Of a stretch of DNA of 39,978 bases, positions 24,511 to 33,192 are shown piece after piece. A program made the position numbers and the translations under genes. The notes beneath the pieces were generated by a model. The model did no database searches, was not told the DNA's origin, and saw nothing but the letters and a program-made list of their open reading frames with translations. Every line of letters begins with the position of its first letter. Positions within the stretch are counted from its first letter, which is position 1. Location of the stretch: NCBI RefSeq assembly GCF_024158715.1, contig NZ_JAMZBC010000011.1:1-39978 (forward strand), written 5' to 3'. The stretch is from Halomonas sp. 707D7. Its GTDB lineage: Bacteria; Pseudomonadota; Gammaproteobacteria; Pseudomonadales; Halomonadaceae.

Positions 24511-24893
24511 GCCGCCCCTCCCCAAAGCCAGCCAAGCAAGGCCAATGCCACGCCCAGCGCCACGCTGCCCGCCAGGTTGGCAATGGCCGCGAGGTGGCGC
24601 TGCGCTTGCCACAGCGAGAGCGTCTGCAGGCTCAGTGACGACACCGTGGTATAGCCGCCCAAGACGCCTGTGATCATGTAAAGCCCCAGGGGGGAGTCGG
24701 CCAGCGCATCGATGCCGAAACGCCCCAGCAGCAGGCCCGCGACGAAGGCGCCGCTGGCGTTGACGATGAGCGTTCCCCAGGGAAAGCGTGCGCCCCACAG
24801 GCGGTCGGCGAGATGCGTGACACCGAGCCGGGCCATGCCGCCAAGCCCGGCGCCCAGCGCCAGCAGCCCCAGGTGAACGAAGCCTTCTCCCAT
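24507..24893 (-). CDS. Fluoride channel FluC/CrcB, first copy of tandem pair
   Basis: A 128-residue FluC family protein with GAGLGGMARLGVTHLADRLWG, FPWGTLIVNASGAFVAG (conserved Asn) and TGVLGGYTTVSSLSLQTL. In the last motif Val-Ser replaces the usual Phe-Ser of TTFS, so one of the Phe residues lining the pore appears changed, in contrast to the downstream copy. Start ATG 24893 is chosen because the upstream open part (rich in Arg and Pro) is not family-like. The Shine-Dalgarno is weak. No fluoride riboswitch core is recognisable in the 107 bp upstream. Confidence 0.88.
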   Translation of the reverse strand: MGEGFVHLGLLALGAGLGGMARLGVTHLADRLWGARFPWGTLIVNASGAFVAGLLLGRFGIDALADSPLGLYMITGVLGGYTTVSSLSLQTLSLWQAQRHLAAIANLAGSVALGVALALLGWLWGGAA

Positions 24894-24925
24894 GTCGTGC
24901 TCGCCCTTGGCGGTGAGTGAGGCCG

Positions 24926-24957
24926 AAGTTGAGGCCCGAAGTTGAAGCCTAAGTTGA
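24926..24957. repeat. Three AAGTTGA repeats upstream of the fluC pair
   Basis: AAGTTGA occurs at 24926-24932, 24939-24945 and 24951-24957 (13- and 12-bp steps) within near-repeats of the form CCGAAGTTGAG. They lie between the candidate promoter and the fluC ATG, in the 5' leader. Confidence 0.7.
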
Positions 24958-24963
24958 GACCGG

Positions 24964-24972
24964 AGTATAACA
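24964..24972 (-). promoter_or_regulatory. Candidate extended -10 promoter for the fluC pair
   Basis: On the minus strand the sequence reads TGT-TATACT, an extended -10 (TG-n-TATACT) 71 bp before the fluC ATG. No -35 is visible because that position is inside the leuA terminator hairpin. Promoter and terminator touch each other. Confidence 0.45.
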
Positions 24973-24991
24973 GGCCCGCGAGAGCGGGCCT
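24972..24991 (-). terminator. Hairpin after leuA
   Basis: AGGCCCGC, loop TCTC, GCGGGCCT on the minus strand: an 8-bp perfect stem, 8 bp past the leuA stop, followed by GTTATACT. The T content after the stem is modest, so some read-through into fluC is possible. Confidence 0.6.
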
Positions 24992-24999
24992 TGGCGAGA

Positions 25000-26685
25000 T
25001 CAGACGGTGGCGCTTTCTGCCGTGGTCTTGGTGGATTTGGACGCGCACGTCGCGGCATTGATGCCCGACAACAGTGCCTTGAGCGACGCGCTCACGGTGT
25101 CGCTGTCCTCGGCCACGGCGCAGAGGCGCTGGCCGTCGATGTTGAGCTGCACGAAAGCGATGGCGTTGGCTTCGCTGTCGCCGCCGAGCGAGTGCTCGCT
25201 GTAGTCGACGATCGCCACGTTGACCCCCGAATGCTTGCGCCAGGCGTCGGTGAAGGCGGACATCGCCCCGTTGCCGGTGCCCTCCAGGCGCAGGGTTTCC
25301 GCGCCCTCCCAAAGCGTCACCTCGATACCTTCGTGCTGCCCCTTCGAAAGGCGGTAGTCGGCGAGCGCCAAAGGGGCTTGCTGACTGAAGTGCTCGAACA
25401 TCACCTGACGAATCATCTCGCTCGAGAGCTCGCTGGCGCGCGCCTCGCTCTCCTTCTGCACGTAAGGGGCCAACGCCAGCATCATCCAGCGCGGCAGGTT
25501 GATGCCGTAGTCGCGCTCGAGCAAGAAGGCCATGCCGCCCTTGCCGGATTGGCTGTTGACGCGGATCACCGCCTGGTAGTCGCGGCCGATGTCGTGGGGG
25601 TCGATGGGCAGGTAGGCGACCTGCCACGGCTCGTCGGGCTTCTGGTGCTTGAGCGACTTGCGGATCGCGTCCTGGTGGCTGCCCGAGAACGCGGTGTAGA
25701 CCATCTCGCCGACCCAGGGGTGGCGTGGATGCATGGCGATGCCGGTGCACTCTTGCACTACCTGGATGATCTCGTCGGGGTTGGTCAGGTCGAGCTCCGG
25801 GTCGATGCCCTGGCTGTAGAGGTTCATCGCCAGGGTCACGATATCCATGTTGCCGGTGCGCTCGCCGTTGCCCAAAAGCGTACCCTCGACCCGCTCGGCG
25901 CCGGCCAGCAGCGCAAGCTCCGCCGAGGCCACCGCGCCGCCGCGATCGTTGTGGGTGTGGACCGAGACGATCACGCTGTCGCGATTCTTGATGTGCTGGC
26001 AGAAATACTCGATCTGGTCGGCGTGGTGGTGCGGGCCGGCAACCTCGACCGTGGTCGGCAGGTTGAGGATGCACTTGTTGTCCGGCGTCGGTTGCCAGAC
26101 GTCCATCACGGCTTCGCAGATCGCGATCGAGAAATCGATCTCGGTGCTCGAGAAGCTTTCCGGCGTGTATTCGAAACACCACTCCACCTCGGGGTAGCGC
26201 TCGGCGTAGGTCTTCACCCAGGTGGCGCCCTGCACCGCGATATCGGTGATGCCATCGCGATCCATCTCGAACACCCGCTCGCGCTGGATGGTCGAGGTGG
26301 AGTTGTAGAGGTGCACGATCGCGCGCTTAGCGCCCACCAGTGACTCGAAGGTCTTCTCGATCAGGTGCTCGCGGCACTGCACCAGCACGGCGATGGTGAC
26401 GTCCTCGGGGATCTGCTCCTCCTCGATCAGCCAGCGCACGAAGTCGTAATCCGGCTGGCTCGCCGAGGGAAAGCCGACCATCACTTCCTTGATGCCGACC
26501 TTGACGATCTGGTGCCAGAAGCGCTTCTTCTGCTCGACGCTCATCGGCTCCAGCAGCGCCTGGTTGCCGTCACGCAGGTCTTCGCTCACCCAGATCGGGG
26601 CGCGGTCGAGATCCTTGTCCGGCCAGGTGCGGTCGAAAGCGGGAACACGGGGGGCGGGGCGGTACTTGCGATGATCGAAGGCCAT
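25000..26685 (-). CDS. leuA: 2-isopropylmalate synthase
   Basis: LeuA condenses acetyl-CoA with 2-oxoisovalerate, the committed step of leucine biosynthesis. The 561-residue product is the longer LeuA type 2. The catalytic barrel has WVSEDLRDGNQAL with the metal Asp, the HxH-type metal motif in VSVHTHNDRGGAVASAELAL, and LLGNGERTGNMD. The C-terminal ~130 residues form the regulatory domain (FVQLNIDGQRLCAVAEDSDTV) for leucine feedback inhibition. Start ATG 26685 has AGGA 8 nt upstream; a GTG-led frame 11 codons upstream is less likely. The leader shows no Leu-rich peptide. It stands alone, apart from leuBCD. Confidence 0.95.
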   Translation of the reverse strand: MAFDHRKYRPAPRVPAFDRTWPDKDLDRAPIWVSEDLRDGNQALLEPMSVEQKKRFWHQIVKVGIKEVMVGFPSASQPDYDFVRWLIEEEQIPEDVTIAVLVQCREHLIEKTFESLVGAKRAIVHLYNSTSTIQRERVFEMDRDGITDIAVQGATWVKTYAERYPEVEWCFEYTPESFSSTEIDFSIAICEAVMDVWQPTPDNKCILNLPTTVEVAGPHHHADQIEYFCQHIKNRDSVIVSVHTHNDRGGAVASAELALLAGAERVEGTLLGNGERTGNMDIVTLAMNLYSQGIDPELDLTNPDEIIQVVQECTGIAMHPRHPWVGEMVYTAFSGSHQDAIRKSLKHQKPDEPWQVAYLPIDPHDIGRDYQAVIRVNSQSGKGGMAFLLERDYGINLPRWMMLALAPYVQKESEARASELSSEMIRQVMFEHFSQQAPLALADYRLSKGQHEGIEVTLWEGAETLRLEGTGNGAMSAFTDAWRKHSGVNVAIVDYSEHSLGGDSEANAIAFVQLNIDGQRLCAVAEDSDTVSASLKALLSGINAATCASKSTKTTAESATV

Positions 26686-26782
26686 GGTCGTTTCCTGACG
26701 ATGATTCGGGTGAGACACAAGCCCGCCGATGAGCGCTTGCCGGATCGCGGCCGAGCGCAGCGGGACTTGTCACGATAGCACC

Positions 26783-26860
26783 AGTATACGCCGGGCCTGG
26801 CAGAAGATTATTGCTAATATGCAGTTGGGTGGAAGATAATCGGCATTAAATAGCGCTTAT
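26783..26860. promoter_or_regulatory. leuA/lrp-type divergent control region
   Basis: Between divergent leuA and the Lrp-family gene (26686-26887). A minus-strand TATACT (26783-26788) is a possible -10 for leuA. GAAGATTAT (26803-26811) and GAAGATAAT (26832-26840) are near-identical boxes 29 bp apart, and TGC-TAATAT-GCA (26812-26823) is a small dyad. These suit an Lrp-type regulator that wraps DNA, possibly the adjacent gene's own product. Confidence 0.4.
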
Positions 26861-26887
26861 TGTTCATTCGTTGGCAGGAGATGCCAA

Positions 26888-27370
26888 ATGTTGCCGGTTC
26901 CGCTCGAGCTCGACCGCTTCGATCGCCACATTCTCGATGTGTTGCAGCAGGAAGGGCGCATCAGCAACCAGCTGCTCGCCGAGCGGATCGGGCTGTCGCC
27001 GTCGCCCTGCCTTCGTCGGGTGCGTGCCCTCGAGGAGCACGGCTTGATCGCGGGCTATCGCGCCGAGGTGGACGCGCGCCGGCTCGGGTTCGACCTGATG
27101 GTGCTTCTGCACATCTCGATGGACCAGCACACCGCCGAGCGCTTCGACAACTTCGAGCGCCAGGTGCGCGAGATTCCCAACGTCATCGAGTGCTTGATCA
27201 TCACCGGGCAGGCAGCGGATTTCCAGCTCAAGATCCTGGTGCGCGACATGGACGACTACCAGCACCTGCTCTTGCACGTCATCAACCGCATCGAAGGCGT
27301 CACCGGCGCCCACACCAGCTTCGTGCTGCGCCGGGTGTTCGAGCACCGCCCCATTCCCACGCGCCGCTGA
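26888..27370 (+). CDS. Lrp/AsnC-family transcriptional regulator
   Basis: A 160-residue Lrp-type protein: N-terminal winged helix (about 8-68; [25 protein letters not shown] contains the recognition helix, here described by its centre SPSPCLRRV) and RAM domain (about 75-150). It resembles regulators of amino-acid catabolism. Start ATG 26888 has AGGAG 7 nt upstream. A RidA-family gene follows after 44 bp, probably cotranscribed. It is divergent from leuA. Compared with DoeX it has a different N-terminus and context, so it is not simply a duplicate. Its effector is unknown. Confidence 0.88.
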   Translation: MLPVPLELDRFDRHILDVLQQEGRISNQLLAERIGLSPSPCLRRVRALEEHGLIAGYRAEVDARRLGFDLMVLLHISMDQHTAERFDNFERQVREIPNVIECLIITGQAADFQLKILVRDMDDYQHLLLHVINRIEGVTGAHTSFVLRRVFEHRPIPTRR

Positions 27371-27414
27371 GGCGCATCCACGGCATCACGCCGTCTTCCA
27401 GAGAGGAGAGACCC

Positions 27415-27777
27415 ATGAGCACCATCCAGCGTCACGACACCAAGGCCCGCATGAGCCGCGCGGTAATTCACCAAGGCGTGGCCTACCTGTGCGGCCAGGT
27501 GGCGGGCCCCGAGGCGCGCCAGGGCGACATCACCGCCCAGACCACCAGCATGCTGTCCCGCGTGGACGCGCTGCTCGAGGAGATCGGTTCCAGCCGCGAG
27601 CAGCTTCTCAGCGCCACGGTCTACCTGAAGGATGGCAATGACGTCGCCGCCATGAACGCGGTATGGGACGCCTGGGTGCCCGAAGGGCACGCGCCGGCGC
27701 GCACCTGCGTCTGTGCGCCGCTGCCGGCTGACGAGCTCAAGGTGGAGATCACCGTGACCGCTGCCGTCGACGCCTGA
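27415..27777 (+). CDS. RidA-family protein (YoaB-like)
   Basis: A 120-residue Rid/YjgF/UK114 protein, closest in pattern to Escherichia coli YoaB ([55 protein letters not shown]). Classical RidA hydrolyses reactive enamine/imine intermediates of amino-acid metabolism. The key Arg is present at 96 (PARTCV) and Glu at 111, but other subfamilies may not have this activity. Start ATG 27415 has AGGAG 6 nt upstream. Pairing with an Lrp-type regulator suggests a role in amino-acid breakdown. Confidence 0.88.
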   Translation: MSTIQRHDTKARMSRAVIHQGVAYLCGQVAGPEARQGDITAQTTSMLSRVDALLEEIGSSREQLLSATVYLKDGNDVAAMNAVWDAWVPEGHAPARTCVCAPLPADELKVEITVTAAVDA

Positions 27778-27795
27778 GCGTGACGGGCGGGGCGG

Positions 27796-28647
27796 TCACT
27801 CAAGCGGAAAGCGGGTGTCCCGCAGGCTGTCCTTGATCTTCTTGAGGTGGGGCAGGAAATCCTCGCCGCGGCGCAGGGTCACCCCGGTGGCCAGCGCATC
27901 GATCAGGGTGAGCTGGATCACCCGCGAGGTCATCGGCATGTAGTGGTCGGTGTCCTCGGGGGTGGCGACCTCGAGGGTGGCGGTGCACTCGTCGGCCAGC
28001 GGCGAGTCCGGGGCGGTGATGCCCAGCACCACCGCGCCCGCCGCCCGGGCGAGCCTTGCGATGTCGACCAGCTCCTTGGTGCGCCCGGTGTAGGAGATGA
28101 TCACCACCACGTCGCCGGTATGGCAGGCCGCCGCCACCATGCGCTGCATGAGAACGTCGATGTAGGCCATCACCGGCAGGTTGAAGCGAAAGAACTTGTG
28201 CTGGGCATCCTGGGCCACCGCCCCCGAGGCGCCGAGGCCGAAGAAGTGGATGTGCTTGGCCTGGGTGAGGTAGTCGACCATGCGCTCGACGGCGGCCATG
28301 TCCACCTGGCGCTGGGCTTCGTCGAGCGCGGCGATGGTCGCGCCGAAGATCTTCTGGGTGTACTGGGTGGCGCTGTCGCCGGGCTCCACCGCCCGGGTGA
28401 CGTAGGGCGTGCCGCCGGCAAGGCTCTGGGCCAGCTTGATCTTAAAGTCCGGATAGCCCTTGGCGCCGAAGTTGCGACAGAAGCGGTTCACCGTGGGCTC
28501 GCTCACGCCCGCCGCCTGGGCCAAGCTTGCGATGCTCAGGCTCGTGGCCGCCGCCGGGTCGTCCAGGATGACGTTGGCCACCTTGTACTCGGAGCGATTG
28601 AGGTCGTCGAGCCGTTCGCGCAGGCGTTCAAGCAGATCGTGGGCCAT
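27796..28647 (-). CDS. hexR: HexR, RpiR-family regulator of central carbon metabolism
   Basis: A 283-residue protein with an N-terminal RpiR helix-turn-helix (about 1-77; [21 protein letters not shown] centre [11 protein letters not shown]) and a C-terminal SIS sugar-phosphate-binding domain (about 120-260; [34 protein letters not shown]). Similarity to E. coli HexR (YebK) extends over the whole length, including [13 protein letters not shown] and [10 protein letters not shown]. HexR represses or activates genes such as zwf, edd and pyk and responds to KDPG. Start ATG 28647 has GGAG 5 nt upstream and overlaps the stop of the GGDEF-EAL gene by one base (TGATG). No zwf, edd or glk is next to it, which is unusual. 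Confidence 0.92.
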   Translation of the reverse strand: MAHDLLERLRERLDDLNRSEYKVANVILDDPAAATSLSIASLAQAAGVSEPTVNRFCRNFGAKGYPDFKIKLAQSLAGGTPYVTRAVEPGDSATQYTQKIFGATIAALDEAQRQVDMAAVERMVDYLTQAKHIHFFGLGASGAVAQDAQHKFFRFNLPVMAYIDVLMQRMVAAACHTGDVVVIISYTGRTKELVDIARLARAAGAVVLGITAPDSPLADECTATLEVATPEDTDHYMPMTSRVIQLTLIDALATGVTLRRGEDFLPHLKKIKDSLRDTRFPLE

Positions 28648-30407
28648 CAAGACTCCAGGGCGTTGTTCATGGGTGGAAGCGCTTGCCAGCGAGTGCACCA
28701 GTCATAGAACTCGTCGGCGGGCAGCGGACGAGCGTAATGATACCCTTGCGCCGCCTCGCAACCAATGGAGCGCAGGTAATCCGCCTGGGCCTTCGTCTCG
28801 ATGCCTTCGGCCACCACGTCGCACCCCACCGCGTGGGCGAGCTGGGTGATCGCCAGCGCCAGGTGACGATCGACCTCCTTGTGCTCGAGATCCATCACGA
28901 AGGCGCGGTCGATCTTGAGCGTCGAGAACGGCAGCGTCTTGATGTAGGCCAGCGACGAGTGGCCGGTGCCGAAGTCGTCGATGGCCACGGCGATGTTCAC
29001 CTGGGCCAGGCGCGCAAGCTGGGCGCGGGCGTTGTGCATGTCGCTCAGGATGCCCGATTCGGTGATCTCCAGCGACAGGAAGTAGGGGGGAATCCCATGC
29101 TCCTTGAGCCTGGCGAGCAGCTTGTCGGCGAAGTCGTGGCGGGCGAGCTGGCGGGCGGCGACGTTTACCGCGATATGGAACGCGTCGTCGAGCAGCCTCT
29201 TCTCGCGCCAGACGGCGATATGGCGCATCGCTTCGTCGAGCACCCATTCGCCGATCGACAGGATGTCGCCGCTGGCCTCGGCCAGCGGGATGAACTCCAC
29301 CGGCGATACCGGACCGAGCGTCGGGTGGTGCCAGCGCAAGAGCGCCTCGGCACCGATCACTCGGTGGGTCGAGAGCGACAGCTTCGGCTGGAAGACCAGG
29401 CTCATCTCGCCGCGCTCGGCGGCCTGGCGAATCGACTGCTGCAGGTGCAGGCGATGGCGCTGGCGCGCCTCGAGCTCCTCGTTGTAGCTCTGCACGCGTA
29501 CCGGACCGTTCTTCTGCGGCAGCGCCAGGGCCGCCATGTGCACCAGCCGCTCCGGCTCGAACGGTTCGGCGGTGGCGCTGATGCCGATCCTGACCCCCAG
29601 GGGCAGCAGCAGGTTGTCCAGGGTCTGGTCCTGGTTGAAGCACTCGAGCAGCGTCATCGCCTGAAGGACGAGCTGCTCGGGGCTTACGACGGGCAGGATC
29701 ACCAGCAGCTCGCTGCCGCCCCAGATGCCGAGCCTGGCGGTCTCGCCGAGCTTGTCGTAGAGCTGCTGGCTGACGTGCAGCATCAGCGTGTCGGCCACGG
29801 CGTAGCCGTGAAAGCGGATCACCTCGTCGAGCTGGTCGATGGCGATGAACAAAAGGCCCGTGGGCGTGCCGTCGCTCGACGCCATGCGCAGCATCTGGGT
29901 CAGCGCCCGGCGGTTGGGCAGCTTGGTGAGGGTGTCCGTGCGCGACTCCCGGTCGAGGCTTCTGGCCTGTTCGACGGCCAGGCGCTCGAGGGTGGTCGCC
30001 TGGGCGTGGCGCTGCTGGTAGCGCTGTTCGAGCGCCAGGGCGTTGCGAATGCGCATGAGCACGTCGTCGTGCTGGAACGGCTTGGTGATGAAGTCGCGCA
30101 CGCCCATGCCCTGCGCGCGGCGACGCGTCTCCTCGTCGATCTGCGCGGTGAGCACGATGATCGGCGGCACGGCCTCGCCGAACTGCGCGGCGAGCGCCTG
30201 CATGACCGCGTAGCCGTCCAGGTGCGGCATGCGAATATCCAGCAGGATCAGGTCCGGGCACCGGGCCTGACAATACCCCACCACATCGCGCGGGTCGTGC
30301 AGGCCGTGCAGATCGTCGAAGCCGTGATCGTCGAGCAAATCCATCAGCAGCTCGACATTGGCGACGTTGTCGTCGACCACCAACAGATGCTTGCGGGCGA
30401 GTTTCAT
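28647..30407 (-). CDS. Response regulator with degenerate GGDEF and intact EAL (c-di-GMP phosphodiesterase)
   Basis: A 586-residue protein: REC (about 6-122; DD at 12-13, phospho-acceptor Asp57 in LILLDIRMP, Lys109 in TKPF), GGDEF-like domain (about 155-310) and EAL domain (about 320-570). The GGDEF motif is degenerate (GGSEL, 230-234), so cyclase activity is unlikely. The EAL set looks complete: Glu354 (GAEALLRW), Asn415, Glu447, Asp477-Asp478 ([10 protein letters not shown]), Lys498, Glu534 and Gln554. It should hydrolyse cyclic di-GMP under control of phosphorylation, with GTP perhaps bound by the GGDEF-like part. It overlaps the upstream kinase gene by ATGA and hexR by one base. Confidence 0.92.
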   Translation of the reverse strand: MKLARKHLLVVDDNVANVELLMDLLDDHGFDDLHGLHDPRDVVGYCQARCPDLILLDIRMPHLDGYAVMQALAAQFGEAVPPIIVLTAQIDEETRRRAQGMGVRDFITKPFQHDDVLMRIRNALALEQRYQQRHAQATTLERLAVEQARSLDRESRTDTLTKLPNRRALTQMLRMASSDGTPTGLLFIAIDQLDEVIRFHGYAVADTLMLHVSQQLYDKLGETARLGIWGGSELLVILPVVSPEQLVLQAMTLLECFNQDQTLDNLLLPLGVRIGISATAEPFEPERLVHMAALALPQKNGPVRVQSYNEELEARQRHRLHLQQSIRQAAERGEMSLVFQPKLSLSTHRVIGAEALLRWHHPTLGPVSPVEFIPLAEASGDILSIGEWVLDEAMRHIAVWREKRLLDDAFHIAVNVAARQLARHDFADKLLARLKEHGIPPYFLSLEITESGILSDMHNARAQLARLAQVNIAVAIDDFGTGHSSLAYIKTLPFSTLKIDRAFVMDLEHKEVDRHLALAITQLAHAVGCDVVAEGIETKAQADYLRSIGCEAAQGYHYARPLPADEFYDWCTRWQALPPMNNALES

Positions 30408-33010
30408 GGGTCACATCCATGTAGGGCGGGGAGAAGCGCCTCGAGCATGTGCGAGAGCTTGTCGATGTCGATCGGCTTGGTGAGGTAGTCGTTGAACCCG
30501 GCTGCCAGGCCCCTGTCGATATCCGCCGGCATCGCGTTGGCGGAAAGCGCCACCACCGGGGTGGCGTCGAGCCGGGGAGTGCGGCGCAGCGCCTCGAGGG
30601 CCTGAAAACCGTTCATGCCCGGCAGGTGGATATCCATGAGGATCAGATCCGGGGTGGCGTGACGCAAGATCTCCAGCGCCAGTTCGGCGCTGGTCACGCT
30701 TTGCAGCTCGATGTCAGCGAAGTCGTCGATGATGTCCTGCATCAGGCACTGATTGGCAGGATTGTCCTCGATGTACAGCAGCTGGCGACGCTTGCCTGCC
30801 GCCGGCGCCTCGGGGCGCGGCTTTGGGTCCTGCTCGTCGTGAGCGTGCTCGTCGGTCAGCGGCAGGGTGAACCAGAAGGTGGAGCCCTTGCCCGGCGTGC
30901 TCTCGACACCGATCTCGCCTTGCATGCGGGTGACCAGCTCACGAGTGATGGCAAGGCCGATGCCGGTACCCTCGATGGGGCCGTGCTCGGCGTCCAGGCG
31001 GTTGAAAGGCTCGAACAGCTCGTCGCGGCGCTGCTCGTCGATGCCAAGGCCAGTATCCGTCACGCTGATGCGCAGCGCCTCGCCCGTTGGCACCACGTCC
31101 AGCGCGATAGTGCCGCGCGGACGGTTGTACTTGATCGCGTTGGAGAGCAGGTTCAAGAACACCTGCTTGGTGCGCGTAGGATCGGCGGCGACTCGCCAGT
31201 CGCGGGCGACACGAGGGCGCTCGAGAGTGATGCCCGCCGCCTCGATGTTGGCCTCGAGCGTATCGCAGGCGTCACTCAAGACGTCGAGGATCGAGATCGG
31301 CTCGATGGCGAGCGTCAGGTGCCCTGCCTCGATCCGGGCCAGATCGAGAATCTCGTTGATCAGGCTCAGAAGATGCTGCCCGCTGGTCTCGATCTGCTGG
31401 ACCTGGCGCTGCTGCCTTTCGTCGAGCGGGGCGCGGCGCCCCTTGGACAGCAACTGGGCGAAGCCGATGATCGCATTCAGGGGCGTGCGCAGCTCGTGGC
31501 TCATCGACGACAGGAACTCGCTCTTGGCCTGGCTCGCCTTCTCTGCCAGGTCGCGGGCGACGGCCAGGTCGCGGGTCACCTGCTCACGCTCGGCCATCTG
31601 GCGGTAGAGGTTGATCAGCAGCGCGCAGGTGTCGGTGAACGGCTGCAGCCAGTCGAGCAGCGCCTGGTTGAGCGGCTGCTTGCTGTTGGCGATGGCGTAC
31701 ATGCCGATCAGTCGGTCGCCACTGATGATCGGCACGCCCAGGTAGTTGTCCAGACGCGGGTGGCCGTGGGGAAAGTTGCGCTGGGCGCCAAGGCCGTAGA
31801 CATCGTCGGTCATCACCACTTCGCCGTGGGCGTAGACGCGCCCCAGCAGCGTATCGGGCCTGGTCAGCGTCATGTCGCCGCTGCGCAGACGATCCATCAG
31901 CTCCCGGGAGGAGTCGCTCCAGGAGAGGTCGGTGATGGCGTGGATCTTGAGCGTGTTGGTGGTGTCGGTGGGCAGCACCTCACCGATCAGCGCGTAGTCG
32001 CTGTCGGTGAGCTCCCGCAGCGCCTCCATCAGGAAGGTCCAGAGACCCTGGCCGGACATCAGCGCCTGGTAGTCGGTGATGCCCTGGTGGAGCACCTTCA
32101 ACAGGCTCTGCTCCTTGATGATTCGCCGGTTGGCCGCGTAGATGCTGGTCAGGTCGGTCAGCACGCCGAGAAACTCGACCACCTCGCCCTGGTTGTCGTG
32201 GATGGCGTTGACCGCCAGGTGGACCGGCACCCGGTGGCCTTGCTTGTGCATCGCCTCGACCTCGCGGCCACGGCCAATGACCTTAGGCGCCCCGCCGGAA
32301 AGAAAGCGCGCGATGAACTGATCGTGCTCGGCGGCGATATGCGGCGGCGTGAGCACGGCGATGTTCCGGTCGAGAAGCTCGTGGGCCTCGTAGCCCAGAA
32401 GACTCAGCGCGAAGGGGTTGATCGCGATGATCCGGCCCTGGCGATCGATGCGGATCTTGGCGGTGGCGCTCTTGCTGAACAGCGCCTCGAAGCGCCGCGC
32501 GGTGCGGGTCAGCTCGGCCTGCAGCTTGCGCTGGCGCAGTAGGTCGTCGACCTGGGCGGCGAGCTTTTCCAGCAGGCGCCTCTCGCGCGCATCGAAGGTG
32601 CGCGGGGCGGTGTCGATGACGCACAGCGTGCCCACGGCGTGGCCATCGAGCGGGCGCAGCGGGTGGCCCGCGTAGAAGCGGATGTGCGGCTCGCCCAGCA
32701 CCAGCGGGTTGTCGGCGAAGCGCACGTCCTCCAAGGCGTTTTCGACCACCAGCGCCGAGTCGAGGTCGAGCGCGTGGGCGCAGAAGGAGTACGCGCGAGG
32801 CGTCTGATTCACCTCGAGCCCCACGTGGGACTTGAACCACTGGCGGTGCTCGTCGACCAGGGACACCAGCGCGATGGGCGCGGAGAAGATATCGCAGGCC
32901 AGATCGGTCAGGCGTTCCAGCGACTCGTCCGCGGGCGTGTCCATCACTTCCAGGCGTCGCAAGGCCGACAGGCGCTCCGGTTCTCGATCAAGTAGGGCGG
33001 CGGGTTGCAT
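30404..33010 (-). CDS. Hybrid sensor histidine kinase, GAF-PAS-GAF-HisKA-HATPase-REC
   Basis: An 868-residue soluble kinase with no clear transmembrane segment. GAF1 spans ~25-160, PAS ~165-290, GAF2 ~310-470, HisKA ~490-560 with His505 (MSHELRTPLN), HATPase_c ~605-720 (N box LSNAIKYN, DTGLGI, GTGIGL) and a C-terminal REC ~742-860 with Asp793 (LILMDIHLPGMNG) and Lys845. GAF1 is of the type found in cytosolic sensors (FKSHVGLEVNQTPRAYSFC). Start ATG 33010 has AGGA 6 nt upstream; the open frame upstream is not similar. It overlaps the REC-GGDEF-EAL gene by 4 bp (ATGA), so that protein is its natural partner. The signal is unknown. Confidence 0.92.
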   Translation of the reverse strand: MQPAALLDREPERLSALRRLEVMDTPADESLERLTDLACDIFSAPIALVSLVDEHRQWFKSHVGLEVNQTPRAYSFCAHALDLDSALVVENALEDVRFADNPLVLGEPHIRFYAGHPLRPLDGHAVGTLCVIDTAPRTFDARERRLLEKLAAQVDDLLRQRKLQAELTRTARRFEALFSKSATAKIRIDRQGRIIAINPFALSLLGYEAHELLDRNIAVLTPPHIAAEHDQFIARFLSGGAPKVIGRGREVEAMHKQGHRVPVHLAVNAIHDNQGEVVEFLGVLTDLTSIYAANRRIIKEQSLLKVLHQGITDYQALMSGQGLWTFLMEALRELTDSDYALIGEVLPTDTTNTLKIHAITDLSWSDSSRELMDRLRSGDMTLTRPDTLLGRVYAHGEVVMTDDVYGLGAQRNFPHGHPRLDNYLGVPIISGDRLIGMYAIANSKQPLNQALLDWLQPFTDTCALLINLYRQMAEREQVTRDLAVARDLAEKASQAKSEFLSSMSHELRTPLNAIIGFAQLLSKGRRAPLDERQQRQVQQIETSGQHLLSLINEILDLARIEAGHLTLAIEPISILDVLSDACDTLEANIEAAGITLERPRVARDWRVAADPTRTKQVFLNLLSNAIKYNRPRGTIALDVVPTGEALRISVTDTGLGIDEQRRDELFEPFNRLDAEHGPIEGTGIGLAITRELVTRMQGEIGVESTPGKGSTFWFTLPLTDEHAHDEQDPKPRPEAPAAGKRRQLLYIEDNPANQCLMQDIIDDFADIELQSVTSAELALEILRHATPDLILMDIHLPGMNGFQALEALRRTPRLDATPVVALSANAMPADIDRGLAAGFNDYLTKPIDIDKLSHMLEALLPALHGCDP

Positions 33011-33192
33011 GGCGATCCTAGAAAGTGGGCAATCTACACAATATCGGTCTGTTTTAATCAAGCTTTAACGATCGAGCCGTTCGCGAGCGATTTTTTTGAC
33101 GCCGCGAGGATGACCCGTTGCGGGTGGTTCTAGTGACGGCGCGATTGGGCGATACTGATCGACCGCGATCCACCCCTGCAACGCGAGGTGCC

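Noticed and set aside
22526-24583. 685-codon minus-strand frame across sulP
   Set aside because: It is His/Arg/Asp-rich shadow of sulP and runs through the convergent fluC gene in another frame.
24894-25000. Fluoride riboswitch before fluC
   Set aside because: I searched by eye for the conserved core (GGNGAUGG and paired CCGCC/CUGAUG segments) on the minus strand and did not see it. A covariance-model search would settle this.
26686-26887. Leucine attenuator peptide before leuA
   Set aside because: No short ORF with a run of Leu codons and following hairpin pair is seen in the leader.
28683-32542. Plus-strand frames of 601 and 697 codons opposite the kinase and GGDEF-EAL genes
   Set aside because: They show antisense composition with no domain. 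The minus strand has full REC, EAL, HisKA and HATPase motifs.
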